From NCBI GenBank assembly GCA_001931875.2, contig MSJH02000667.1, positions 1 to 64,000 on the forward strand: 64,000 bases of DNA. The letters are read 5' to 3'. The position numbers and the translations under genes are program-made. The notes beneath the pieces were generated by a model. It had not been told where the DNA came from and ran no database searches. It was given only the letters and a program-made list of their open reading frames with translations. Each line of letters starts with the position of its first letter. Positions within the stretch are counted from its first letter, which is position 1. This DNA comes from Byssochlamys sp. IMV 00236 (lineage: Eukaryota > Ascomycota > Eurotiomycetes > Eurotiales > Thermoascaceae). Shown one piece after another: positions 22,617-36,800 of this stretch.

Positions 22617-25152
22617 ATGTCCTCTTCGGAATCTCACAATAACAGCGCCGCTGGTCGGGGCTCCCTGTCAGCGCCTAATGGAAAGACAACCGCAGCGCCT
22701 CCAAGACTCACACAGCACGACGATGCCGTCGAGCTTAAGAATATGGAATCTGGCCCGGAAGCCGTCAAGTCTCCTTTACCGATCGAGCAGGATATTATGC
22801 AGCTGGCGCGCCTAGGAGAGATTGCAGCAGTACAGAAGCTATTTGAGAGCAAGCAGTTTGATGCCAAATACCGAGACGAGGAAGGGATTACACCTTTGCA
22901 TGTACGTTCTTGTTCCCAACGCAGTTCCCAATTCATTCTAGTCGCTGTTAGGACTGTATAACTGACTATTGTGTGATCCACTACAGTGGGCTGCGATTAA
23001 CAATCAATATGCCATGTGTAGGTTCCTTCTGGACTCTGGCGCGGACGTGAACGCGAAGGGCGGAGAGTCTGTTGCTACACCAGCCATGTGGGCTGCTCAG
23101 CGGTGCCATTACTATATTGTCAATCTCTTGCTTCAGCGCGGAGCCGATCCTCTTCTCACCGATGTGCAAGGATATAACATTCTCCACCTCGCTACAATCG
23201 ACGGGAACGCTTTCTTGCTCATTCTGCTCCTCCATCAGGAGATACCGGTGGATGTGACGGACGTTCAAGGGCACACGGGTCTTATGTGGGCGGCATACAA
23301 GGGGTTCCCTGCTTGTGTTGATCTGTTTTTGCGATGGGGTGCCAATGTGAACGCTGTGGATGAAGGTGGATTGACGCCTCTTCACTGGGCCCTAGTCAAA
23401 GGATCAGCACCTTGCATACAGAAAATCCTCGAGTATGGCGCAGACAGGTTCGCGAAGACGAGGGACGGGAAGTCGCCCTCGGTCGTGGCGCAAGAGATGA
23501 ATACCACACGAGCGTGGCATCGCGCGCTGGATGAGTGTGGTTACGACATTGACGGGAATACGAAGAATGCCGCTGGTTGGGCCTCACTGGCACAGAACAA
23601 AAGCACTGTATCGAAATTCTTCTTCCTTTGGCCGTTCTTGACTGTGTTCGTGGCTGTCTACATCCTCAGTCATATGCCAATATATGCGGCCGTGCCAATC
23701 ATGCTAGTGGCAGTATTCTCGTTGCAGTGGGTAGCACAGCAGGTTGCCAATCAGGCCCCTTCAGAGTACAGGATTCTGCAGAGAACGGTACGTAAAGCGT
23801 CATCCCCTTCAGGTCGCGAATTAACAAATATTCGATCTCTGTCCTTACTGACACGAACAAATACCAGCCCTACCTAGCGGGCATCTTTGCAGGATCTCTA
23901 TTTTGGGTGGGAGTACGATATGTGACACATATTCTACCAAGTAAGATGTCCCCCGTCTGATCTTATAGTCCAGAGGCTAACAATGGGTAGCAACTTATTC
24001 ATCGCATCCGATTCTCAATATCTTGTTCGTGGTTTTCTACAGCTTGACGACTTATTTCTACATCTTCTCTATGACTTCAGACCCTGGTTACGTGCCAAAA
24101 CTCAGCAGCAGGAATCAGCAGAGAGCAGTCATTACCGAATTGTTCGATATCTGGAAATTCGATGAGGAGAATTTCTGTGTGTTTTGCATGAGTAGGAAGC
24201 CCCTACGAAGCAAGCATTGCAGACGTTGTGCGCGCTGTGTCTCGAAGCATGATCAGTGAGTTCTACGTTACTATCTCGTTCCTTTTGCGAAATGCTAACG
24301 CAAGACAGCCATTGCCCCTGGATCGATAATTGCGTGGGAGCGAACAACCTACGCCATTTCGTTCTATACATTATCACTTTGGAAGTAGGAATCATCCTGT
24401 TCATACAGTTGACTATTGCCTGTATGTGCTTTCCGATACGTGGTATTATGCTCAAGACGATACTGATCATGTCTATAGATATCGGACTGTTACCTAACCC
24501 TGAGGTTGTCGAGTGCAACGTCATCAAGGATAGCCTCTGTAATATCGCCCTGCGGGATACATACACTCTAGTTCTCAACTTTTGGATTGCGCTTCAACTG
24601 GTCTGGGTGACGATGCTTTGTGCTGTTCAGCTGGTCCAGATTTCTCGAAACCAGACGACGTATGAGAATATTCGAGGTCATTCTATCGACCATGCTCGCC
24701 CAAGCTCACAAGCTATTACGTCCGCCATTGCCGCAGGGACAACCTCACTCGACGCTGCTGGACTATCAGCTTCTGGTCATGGTCCTAACCCCTCACTTTC
24801 CGCTGGGGCTCCTCATCGTCACCGGCAAGGATGCTTCAAGCAGTGGAAGATGCTCCTTGGTCTTGACAGCTTCCTGGCAACGGCCCGAGGCGGTCTCAGA
24901 GAGCGCCGCGGTAATACTGCTCCCAGAAACCCTTTCTCTCGAGGAATCGTCAGCAATTGCCGAGACTTCTGGTGTGATTCTGAGCCCTACTTTGGGAAAA
25001 GAGAATCCGGAGCCGCAATGCTGGGCGGCGAGAAGGTCAACTATAACCAGATGTACGAGGTACCACTACGGATGCGCAGAGGAGGTGGAGGCGATAGATC
25101 GCAGGGCGCCTATGCGAGCCTTGCAGCCGAAGACCCAGAAAACGCGGTCTAA
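22617..25152 (+). CDS. AKR1: Ankyrin-repeat DHHC palmitoyltransferase Akr1
   Basis: Akr1 S-palmitoylates proteins at the Golgi, for example casein kinases in yeast (family knowledge). Exons are 22617..22901, 22987..23787, 23868..23940, 23991..24255, 24309..24421 and 24479..25152, giving 736 aa. The N-terminal ~75 residues are polar. About six ankyrin repeats follow ([87 protein letters not shown]). Two spans come next ([36 protein letters not shown]), then further spans. The cysteine-rich catalytic domain is [42 protein letters not shown], with the DHHC tetrad at residues 474-477. Intron 4 falls inside the codon of the first catalytic His, and joining restores it. The C-terminal cytosolic tail is Gly/Arg-rich. 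Confidence 0.95.
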
Positions 25153-26567
25153 CAGTATATATACGTTCCTTCTCATGACTAACGCATCCCCTTTCCTTTT
25201 GGCGGATGCTCTTTAGGGGTGTTGGCATCGACTCAGCATTATACCACTCTGTTGGCCTGGGGGTCATGGCCATTTCAAGTCATTTATTTGCTATCCCTGG
25301 CGGACAGCCGGACAGCTGATAGTTTCGTGTACGTTCACATGATGATCACCAGGTGCGTATAGATGGAATAGACACTGCATGATTACTACGGTTGAATGGA
25401 CGCTCCGTTGATTCCCGAGCACGAAAGGAGGTGCATTTCATTTTTACTTCTTGTTTTTGAGGTGATTCTTCTCTTCACTTCTTTTTGTGTTATGTACAGT
25501 ATATCTCCCCCGATGTACGGGCTTCTTTGCGATTTTTTGCTGGTTATCTTCAAAACATATAGCGGCACTTCTTATATATAATAATGGATTGTATACTACA
25601 AGACGCTCAACGAAAAAGATAACATACTTCTCGCGTAGTCTTCGACCTCCCTGTAGACAGCTTGGTTTATATCTTTACCTTAAACATAATCTCTTAGCAG
25701 CTCGATAGGCTAAAGCAGTTACACGAAAATAACTACTCCTGCTATCTCTTTTCTATACGTCTATAAGCATACGAGTATTCAATATACTTATATCCCGGCG
25801 CACAAAGCCGCGTGCATGTAATCCGTCATGCTATCCATTTGCACCCGCTCCTTTAATCACCTTACTTACTTACTTCGATTACAGGGCAGAACCTACTGGA
25901 CCACTAGAATCTAGACTACTTATCTACTTCAGATGAAAATATAGAGTCAGTCTCCCCCAATAGATCCAGAACAAAGCAAGCAGTTAGCAGTGGTCTGCTG
26001 GAAGTTCAAGATAATTATATATCATGTTTGCTTCTGTGGTATTTATTAGGGTTGCGACATATTGTCGGCGCTCATAGCTTATTTGGAGGCGAGCTGCAAA
26101 CGGCTTGTACGACTCTGCTGAAAGAGAAGTAGGATAAGCATCTAAGCAACGTGAAGCCACCTGAAGCTACCAATATAAGGATTAAAGGAGACACGCCGGA
26201 ATCAGATCAGTAATTGCTTGAAATCAGTGGTGGGAGGCAGTGCAGTGCTCCAGCCAGCAGGTAATCAAGAGATGAAGTCCCCCATGGGCATAAATAGCTG
26301 ATAGATTCCGGTATCCTCTAATTCTCTAAGCAATCAAGAAATCATTCTCGTTTCATAATATTGCCTCTTCAGAGTCTTTGCTTCCGTGATCCTAGATCTC
26401 TACAGGTGGATTCTATCTATCTATATTACTGATTTCAGGTGTTGATGTTAGTTACGTGGAGGTAGTAGTTAGTATTTACATTTATATCTATCTATCGTTG
26501 ATATTAGAGAAAAAGAGAATGTATTCGTTGTTCTATTATCTGGTATCTTGGGACTTGTTTGTTTGAC

Positions 26568-26632
26568 ATATACTATGTTAATATACTATGTTAATATACT
26601 ATGTTAATATACTATGTTAATATACTATGTTA
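26568..26632. repeat. 13-bp tandem repeat, five copies
   Basis: The unit ATATACTATGTTA is repeated five times without a mismatch, followed by a degenerate ATATAT. It lies in the gene-poor region and is probably variable in copy number between strains. Confidence 0.95.
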
Positions 26633-27025
26633 ATATATATCCTCAGCCGACCTAATGGTGTTGGGAGTAGACTATCATAGAATTATATCTATGTAGAGTC
26701 TATACTATTGTATTCTTTGACTCAATAATGATATATTACATCCTCTGCTCACTATCCATCCTTTTCCTAACACTAATGTTCATATACAAAATAGCAAGCC
26801 ACAACCACATCTACACACAAGCAACACCCCAGATCCAAGCTCCAACCTTACCTTCCAGGTCGCAACAATTCGAAAACTTTACCCTCTCACCACCCACAAA
26901 AAAGGGGAGCACACAATCACCACTGTTCGAACCGGCTTTGCTTTCTTTTTCGTTTCTTGCAAATACCCTATCTCTGATTGCTCAAGATGACATGCCGACC
27001 ATTACTCCCGTGTCACAGCTAGCTG

Positions 27026-27051
27026 CATTATCATCATCATCATCATCATCA
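27026..27051. repeat. ATC trinucleotide microsatellite
   Basis: About eight consecutive TCA/ATC units. It falls in a 124-codon frame (26728-27102) that would read it as poly-Ser. I do not accept that frame as a gene. Confidence 0.85.
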
Positions 27052-27262
27052 TCCTGCCTATCCGCAACACTAGCGCTAGATCCAACAGTATGCTATCAAT
27101 AATAGACGGTGATACTTGATCACCGGACATTATTCTGATTTTCGAGTCATGCCTGCTTGATATTTTCTCCACCTGCTCTCCTTGCGGAAATTAGTGCCCG
27201 AAGGAGGTGATATCTAGCTAGTTAGTTATCTTGCGTGAATATGGTGATGATGGTCTAATTCT

Positions 27263-27313
27263 GACCCCCTCCTCCCCACAGGAGATGAGGATTAGGAGGG
27301 GAGGGGAGGGGGG
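27263..27313. repeat. C-rich then G-rich tract, possible quadruplex
   Basis: A C-rich block (CCCCCTCCTCCCC, about 27264-27276) is followed 20 nt later by G runs of four, four and six separated by single A (27298-27313). The + strand could form a G-quadruplex if the six-G run is shared, or a hairpin with the C block. Confidence 0.5.
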
Positions 27314-29115
27314 AGAAACAGCATTCTGAGCAATGAGAGCACTCCGATTTCAAAGACAAAAGAAAGAAAGACAAAAACGAAAAAAGAAAAGAGGGCCTAC
27401 GAGGGGACCATGCATATCATACTTTCTATGTAGTTCCGAATGTGATGCGGGACTAGAGTTACTTAGTAGTTAACTTAGATAACTAGACATTTTGTTCCTT
27501 GCCAATCTCATGCAAGATCGCTGACGCGCAGAAGGGAGAAAAAAAAGGTCCTAGATTTGAAATCAGTGAATAATAACTGGTGGAACCATCCCATGCAGTC
27601 AAGGGGAAGACGCTAATCTCGCAGTTCCAACTGTATATCGTCGTAGATCAGGCTGTGTGATGTATCATCAGGAGCCCCGAGCGCGCGCGCACATGGCGCG
27701 GACTTTTATTATCCCTGGTGTGGACGCGAACGAACGCGGGGGTCGAAACTGGGTCGTATCTTCGTTGGGCAGCTCTTTTTCTTTTTTTTCTGATCTGTTA
27801 ATGCAGGCTTCATCTCGTGCTAGGAGAGATTATTGCTTCAGAGAGAGTGGGGGGAGAGATAGAACGCGCGGGAAGAGTAACTTACCTAGTGAGGGGAGCT
27901 TCGTTAGGGCGCGAGAAGTTCAACGAATGATAAGAGGAGAGTTAGAAAGACGCCCGCAATGATTGGAATTTCCCCTCTGTTGTTCTTCGTGCAGGATGAT
28001 GACCATAGCTGCTAGCACCAGGTACTCTAGAGTGGCATTGACTGTGTGATCAGCGCGGGTTGCAGATGCACGAGAAGAAACGCGGAAGATTCCAGTTGGA
28101 TGCACACTAAAGTAGGCATTGCAATGGCCCGTACTGTAGAGTAGAGCTTCAGGCGGACATCAGGGCTATTGTCGATGGACTCGACACCCCACCTGCACCT
28201 CAACAACTGCTTTAGGGAAACTTTGGCGATTCGTACGGCTAATAGAGACGTGATAGCAAGAGGGAAACGAGGTGGGAGTCATGATCACGATGGAAAGCGA
28301 GTTTCGCCAAGGAAAAAGGAAGTAGTGAGATTATCTTAGATTGAGTAGGGAGAGGGAGAGAGGAAAGATAAGAAGCTGCTGGTATAGTCTAGTATGGCTG
28401 CAGGGGACAAAGACAAAAGTAAAAAAGGAACAGGACGATCGATCGTGTCTGATCCGATCTGATCTCAGAGGATAGAAACGGCAAGTTTTGTTTTCATGAC
28501 TTTCGGGTTGGAGATTTCCGTAAGCATTTATTCGTAATACCCACCACCACTTGGGACATGAGGGTTACTATGGCATTGATTATGAGCACAACTCCCCCAG
28601 AAGACAGTGTTGAGATATCTAGATGACGCTGGTTCAGCTGGAACGAGTGCTCTAATGACCGATGACAGGAACCAAGTTCAACGGAATCATGGACCTCACA
28701 GTTGGAATTTAACTGGTAGACTCTTAACTTAAGCTAGCAGTGTGATGTCGGAATGCTAAGTAAGCAATTAAGTAGTTCAGGGTCCGTATGGTATTATCAT
28801 TTGCTGAAAATTCATCACATCTTCAGCGGGACCCCCGAGACGTTGCAGAAGTTTCCATCGAACCGGAATGCGAGCACCGCCATCACTCAGCTTGGCGGTT
28901 GGCAATGACCTGGCAGACGGGCTAGAAACTCAATGTGTGAGATTATTGGGAAGTTGCTCGAACGGTTAGCAATAATAATTCCTCGAGTGTGGGCAGTATG
29001 GTCGAGTGTGTAAGAAAGAGTGAATTAACTAGTTATAACCAACTAACTAATACCTGTTGAGTTAGCAGACACTCTGTCGGACAAACTAGTGGCAACGCTA
29101 CGCGGCGATGTATCA

Positions 29116-29124
29116 TTATCTGAT
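29116..29124 (-). promoter_or_regulatory. Extended GATA site of SreA/Sre1 type
   Basis: TTATCTGAT, the reverse complement of ATCAGATAA, matches the ATCWGATAA consensus known for iron-dependent GATA repressors of siderophore genes. It lies about 950 nt beyond the sidA stop codon. Binding is inferred. Confidence 0.5.
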
Positions 29125-29305
29125 TTGATCATCAGTTCGATCAGTAACTAGTTAAATAACTTGAGACACAAGAATCATGGCGAAACATGCGGACGGTTCC
29201 ATCGCCTGTAAGCCGTTGAGAGTCCAGTCCATGGGTCTTTGCGCCTCCTGGAAGCCAACCAGCCAGCCATGTCCAGATCCGAACCGAGCCTGAAGGCGGT
29301 TTTTG

Positions 29306-29336
29306 ATCAGATAAAAAATTTTTCCTTTTATCTGAT
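29306..29336. promoter_or_regulatory. Inverted pair of extended GATA sites
   Basis: ATCAGATAAAA (29306-29316) and TTTTATCTGAT (29326-29336) are perfect 11-bp inverted arms around a 9-nt AT-rich loop. Each arm contains ATCAGATAA, the full SreA/Sre1-type consensus. The pair lies about 735 nt downstream of the sidA stop. A repressor dimer site is possible. Which promoter it would serve is unclear. Confidence 0.55.
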
Positions 29337-30070
29337 GGCACCATTCTCCAAGTGTCTCATCGACCCGCTTTTCCCGACCCGCTTCATCGTACCAGACTAT
29401 TATGGAGTAAAACGCCTGCTTGGCAATGACGGTCCGAATACTACCATGATAATACCATGATAATACCATACGTGCCTAGAGGAGTCAGGATTTCACTCGC
29501 GTACTGGTCAATACAGCTCGTCCATACGTCGTCTGATCTTGCCCCACGAGCCCGAACAAGGGTTTCCCAAGGGCGGATAGTTCCGCTACGTGCGTTCCAG
29601 AGCTGTGGGAGCCCACGAGCGGTCGGATTGGAGAGGTGCCTGCAGCCGTCAGTTGAAGAAGCTAATACGGAGTAACTAGACGGTATCGAATGAGTCGAGC
29701 CGGAGCTGCGTGCTTTTTCCACAAAGCAAGACAACCCGGCAGACGCCCTTGCTCGATACTTCCAAAAAAAGGACGGTCAAACTTTTTAATAATAATAAGA
29801 GACAAGCACATGGTGACCTATCGTTGTGTTGCGGAGAGTATTTCTAAATTACATGGTCCGTCTACCCTTTTGAGAGGAAAGCTGCCAACTAGTGAATCCA
29901 AAAATGCTGGAAGACCAAACAGAAGAGAAAAAGAAAGGAAAATGCATCAACCTGGGAGCAGTCGTCGGACACAGCTCGCTCAGATCAGCCAAGACCGGAG
30001 AACACCAGAATAAGGAATTAGAGCCGGGGGTCAGCAGCAACAATAATAATCATAACTTAATCCACGGCAT

Positions 30071-31735
<1,665 letters not shown>

Positions 31736-32453
31736 TCAGTATTGCGATCTTGGAAGAAAGGGTACGGGAAAAAAAAAAGTACCACGCTGCCTCCCCGCTA
31801 TCTACTATGCTACGGGGGATCGGACGCGGATGATCAATCGGACAATGAACCGCGGAGGAACAGCGGCCCTTTTTATAACATCAGAAGCAACTGACAGAAG
31901 CACACCAGTTTCTGCCAAGTTGTGTCCGGTGGAATTTAATTTATGCCGTTTACAGCGTTTCCGGAGAAAAGCAGCACTGGTAGCCTGGTAGTAGTCTGGT
32001 ACTGACAGGGTCGAAACGACTGTCTAGTTTCCACTCTACCTTGTGCGGGACGAAAAACGCAGAAAGTAAACCAGAACCTTTTCCCACTCCTGCAGGGCAT
32101 CGCCATGACCATCGCATCAACCGCCAATAATCCAGTAAAGATGGAGAGAGCCACGAGTAGCGTGAATGGGCCAGATCCACTGATCAAGACTCGAAGAAGA
32201 AACGCGAGAGAGAGAGAGAGAGAAAGCCCCGCAGGCGCTTGGCGTCAATAATAATGTCACGGCGAGGTCTTAGAGTCTACGTAATTAACTAACAAGGGCT
32301 CGTGTGGGCCGAAGAAAAGATCAGATTAGATCCGCGCTGGCCCGATGTCGGATTTCCGCGCGTTGGCGTTGTTCACTAGCATTTTTTGTTTCTTCTGGTA
32401 AGGGTAATAATAGTTACAGTAATTTAATATTCCTATTCAGGACGGAGAAGAGA

Positions 32454-32473
32454 NNNNNNNNNNNNNNNNNNNN
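32454..32473. other. Assembly gap (20 N) followed by poly-A
   Basis: Twenty undetermined bases directly followed by 21 A residues (32474-32494) and more A/G-rich sequence. The true length of this homopolymer and any lost sequence in the sidA/sidC promoter is unknown. Confidence 0.98.
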
Positions 32474-33261
32474 AAAAAAAAAAAAAAAAAAAAAGGAAAA
32501 AAGGAAAAAGAAAATTACATTGGGACTTGGCATACGCGGACGGATTCAAGCAATAATTATTATTACAGGGAAAGAGCCGGGCTATATGTCCAATTCCCAT
32601 CATTTCCATCATTGTATGTTGTTACTTACATCTGTTACATTTGGTTGTAAATAACTGTTGTTTGATATTATTGGAAACAGAATGGCTTTATTATGATTCT
32701 AAATGCGATCACAGGTCATCTGAGGACATCTACCATACACAAACTACCATCTCTCTTGTTATTTCTTTTTTCGGATCACTTGCTCATCCATCTCATGATC
32801 TCACTCACCATTGTCCCGTCCCGTCCCTCCCTCCAAGACCCTTGTCTGCATCTCTTTCCTGGCTGTAGTAAACCAGTTACTCTGCCGTAGTGGCTCATCC
32901 GCCCGCCTGCTGACTTGCCTTTTCTGCTTCTATTGATCGTAGCCTAGTCCTCTCCCTTGTGCTTTTTTTTTCTTCTTCTTCTTCCAACTATTTTCTTTTT
33001 CTCGGAGCTAACAGAAGAACCAACTGACCCTGACTGATACTAATCAGATGGCTCTTATTCAGTAGTTGCTTATTCGCGGGTCTCGTCATTGTTTCCCGTT
33101 CATACTCTAGGCACATCGCCCGGAGCAAAGGATGAACAACCAGAACCATCGCAGCGGAAGTTGAAGCCAGTACGAGGCTCAACGAGCGTCTAAGTACAGT
33201 ACTACATATTATTATTACCCACTGACCTTTACCTAGAGGACTCGACTAACTTAGCACCAAG

Positions 33262-33282
33262 TAATAATAATAATAATAATAA
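33262..33282. repeat. TAA microsatellite
   Basis: Seven uninterrupted TAA units in the promoter region upstream of the NRPS gene. Confidence 0.9.
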
Positions 33283-33806
33283 TTAATTATTTAGCCAGCA
33301 ACCTAGGCTCCCATCTACGAGTAAAGCGCCGCTAAGTTGAAGTCTCGGGGATAACTCAGTCGGGCTTTCGAGGCTCCACCCAGCAAGTATCCGACCCCGC
33401 CGTCAAGCTGCATCGATCTCACACTCCAGGAGGGGCTGTGAGAGCTGGCCGCATAGCGCGCTTCAGGTGGCCAAAATTGCTGGGGACTGTTCGTGATGCC
33501 CGGACAAATGCGATTGCCTCGCACGGATCTTGTTTTCTTTTTGGATTGCCCTGATTGGCATTGCTTGCCTCTACTTGACTTCCATCTCTCCTCCATGTAC
33601 ACCGAGATGCCCACTCACGATTGAAAAAGCAAACTTCTGTTTTTCTTCAATTTCCCTCTTGACCGATTGATATGTCGGCTTTACGCACAGTGCCTTTACA
33701 CACTTATAGTTAACAAGGCCCCCCTTGCCTGGGAACTGCCATTCATCCAATCCTGACCAGAAGAGACTACATCAAAGAACACAAAGAAACATAAATCTTC
33801 AACACG

Positions 33807-36800
33807 ATGGATCGATACACTTCTTTCCCGCAGTTTTATCCCCGCGATGATGACCTCATCTCTTCAGGGTCGGTGGTGGAGTGGAAAATCCCCGGGAAGA
33901 GCATCTCCAAAGAAGTCCTCGCCTTGTCTTGGGCAACCCTGCTGCGCTCCTTCACTGGTGTAGAATCTCCGGTATTCAACTTGGACGGCAGACCGATCAG
34001 AGCAGATTTGTCTGCCAGGACCATCCATGAGATTGCGTCCGACCTGCTTCCTCAGCCAGACAGCACTTATTCAGCCATTCTCACTGAAGGAGTTGAGAAC
34101 ATCTCTCTCCAAGCGCAGGAACAGAGAGCTACATCGCTGGCGGGTGCTCTGCTGATTGCGGTAGACTTGGAGACCGGTGCGGGATATCTCTCTGCGGACA
34201 GCGTTAGCATCACGCCGTCGTTCCTCGATCAGATCGGCCGGCAGCTGAAGCAAGTGATCCAGAACCAGGCTCGAACTAGTGGGCTGCAGGTGGTTGTACC
34301 TGCAGCTGAACATCCGGAGCTGTCCATCGCGAACCCGCAACCGCATATTCTCCCTGGACACCAGCTCCTCCATCAACTTGCATTAACTGGCAAATGCGGT
34401 TCAAATGGCGCCATTGATTTCCTCCACGCAGATGGGACGGTGCAAAGCTTATCCTATGACCTCCTGGACCGACTTTCTACGAGACTGGCTGCTCGCTTGG
34501 CAGAGACATTGGGTCCTGTCAAGCAAGGTGAGGCCCACGACGTGGTAATCCCGGTACTATTACCACAGTCCGTGGATCTATACATCTCAGTTATCGCCAT
34601 CCTCAAGGCAGGTGCTGCTTTTTGCCCTCTTAGCCTAGACTATCCCCCTGAACGGATCGACTTCATCGTAAAGGATGTCGCTGCTGAGGTGGTTGTTACG
34701 CAAAGCCGCTTTGCAACGAAACTATCCTCTCTTGATTCAGTACGGGCGGTCTTTACAGATGACCTGCAGTCAATTGAGACACCTTCTAGTTTACCCGAGA
34801 GGACTATCAGCCCAGAGAGATTAGCCTACGTGATGTACACGTCCGGTTCGACTGGACGTCCAAAGGGGGTTGGCATTTCACATCGTGCGGCGACGCAGTC
34901 ATTACTCGCGCACGACGAATTGATTCCAACGTTTAAGAGGTTCCTACAATTTGCATCGCCGACTTTTGACGTTTCAGTCTTCGAAATGTTCTTCCCTCTA
35001 TACAGGGGTGCAATTCTCGCTGCCGCAGACAGGGAAACCATGCTACGGGATATCTCATCGGTGATGAGGAAGTTGGACGTTGACGCCGCAGAGCTCACTC
35101 CAACAGTTGCTGGGGAGTTGCTTCAGAGACGGGATAATGCCCCGTCCTTGAAGATACTCCTTACTATCGGCGAGATGCTTACACGGCATGTTGTGGACGA
35201 GTTTGGAGGATCGGAAAATCGAAAAGGTATTCTCCACGGAATGTATGGACCGACGGAAGCAGCAATACACTGTACGATGGCCTCAGATTTCCAGACAAGC
35301 GCGCGGGTGAACCTTATTGGGAAACCCTTCAAGACCGTCTCTGCATATATTGTCTCCACCGAGCAAAAAGGAGACATGCAGAACGGGGAACCAGAAATTC
35401 TCCCTATCGGCCAGATCGGTGAATTGGTTGTAGGTGGCCCGCAACTTGCGGAAGGCTATATCAATCGACCAGATGAGAACTCAGTGGCTTTCCTAATCAG
35501 CAAGCTACACGGTCGGTTATATCGAACCGGCGACAAAGCTCGGCTTCTTCCCAATGGTGAGATCGAATGTTTTGGGCGGATATCCAGTGGTCAAGTGAAG
35601 CTCAGAGGCCAAAGGATAGAACTGGGTGAAATTGAACAAGTTGCCTCCAAGACAGATGGTGTGCGGAGCACGGTGGCAGTTATCGTGGACGGAACGCTTG
35701 TTATTTTCGCACTTGTCAACGATGACAAAGCTACCGCAAATATCATCCGCGAGACATGCAAGCGGTGGTTGCCGAGATTCATGGTTCCTGGCGAATATAT
35801 TCTCATGAACAGCTTCCCTCAACTCCCATCTGGAAAGGTTGATAGAAAAGCCCTCGAAAGGGAGTTCGTCCAACGACGGGAGGCCATGGTGTCGTCCGGC
35901 GACCAGAGATTCCGGGACGCTCTTGAAGAAAAGATCGTCAGATGTGTCTCTGAGACTCTCGGAACCGTGCATTATGATCGAGAGGAACTCACAGCAGCTG
36001 GTCTAGATTCTTTGACGGCAATTCGGTTGGCATCCCGACTTCGTACGGAGGGAGTAAATCTGGACGTCGGGAAGCTCCTCGAGGCTAACTCCATCACCGG
36101 AATCTGGCGTCTTGCGGGTGATTTACATGATAAGACATCAGATGAGGGCGAGAAAGGCCTTATTCTGAGTGTAAAGCAGAACGTTGTCAATGCTACCATC
36201 GAAAGGTTGCGTTCCATGGACGTTCTCTCAAAGATCCAGAATGTCGAGCCTTGCAGTCATATCCAGCTGGCTATGCTTGCTGAAACTGGTCGCAATCACC
36301 AAGCATACTGTAATTGGATCGAGCTCGAATTTTCCGAGGGTATTGAGACTTCTCTAATCAAACGGGCCTTTCAAAGTATCGCGCAAGAAAATGATATATT
36401 GCGATCTGGATTCATTGAGACTGGACTGGGAGACAGCTCCTACAGCATGTTCAGTTGGAAGGAATTAGACGCTGATATTTTCGAAGAAGTCCCGTCCTTC
36501 AGATACGACATTCGCTTGGACGATGCGAATGGCATTCTGTATCCGCTTAGAGTACAGCTCAAGCAAGGGGGACAACATGTTCATGCTCTAATCCATCTGC
36601 ACCATGCCCTTTATGATGGATGGTCGTGGGAGCTGATCCTAGAAGATCTCCGTGTGGCTCTCAGAGGAACGACTCCGACACGGAGACCGCCTTACAAGCG
36701 TGTTACTGATTTCTACCTGGAATTCAATGGTCTTCCATCTGCAGGCGATTCATCAGTCTACTGGCAAGATAATTTACACGACATGACTCCTACAACATGG

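Larger units (their letters stand above)
25153..30070. other. 4.9-kb gene-poor region next to the siderophore locus
   Basis: No open frame here looks like a protein family, in a window where genes are otherwise spaced by 0.2-2.3 kb. Contents seen: a 13-bp minisatellite (26568-26632), an ATC microsatellite (about 27026-27051), a C-rich/G-rich pair (27263-27313), GATC-rich sequence near 28,437-28,470 and extended GATA sites at 29116-29336. The first 300 nt should be the AKR1 3' UTR and the last few hundred the sidA 3' UTR. It may hold non-coding transcripts, a regulatory region, or the remains of lost genes. None of these is shown. Confidence 0.55.

Noticed and set aside
26728..27102. A 124-codon frame with a hydrophobic N-terminus and a poly-Ser run
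   Set aside because: The poly-Ser comes from an ATC microsatellite, the rest is AT-rich and low in complexity, and no family pattern is visible. I would want RNA evidence before calling a gene.
27657..27962. A 101-codon Arg-rich frame in the gene-poor region
   Set aside because: Composition follows local GCGCGC and GAGAG sequence, there is no homologous pattern, and it is isolated.
28437..28470. Dense GATC/GATCTGATC sequence thought to be a further GATA-factor site
   Set aside because: The copies read GATC, not GATA, and none fits ATCWGATAA or HGATAR.
33672..33713. A 13-codon uORF before the NRPS start
   Set aside because: It could be real, but there is nothing unusual in its arrangement and the transcription start is unknown, so it is only noted in the promoter entry.
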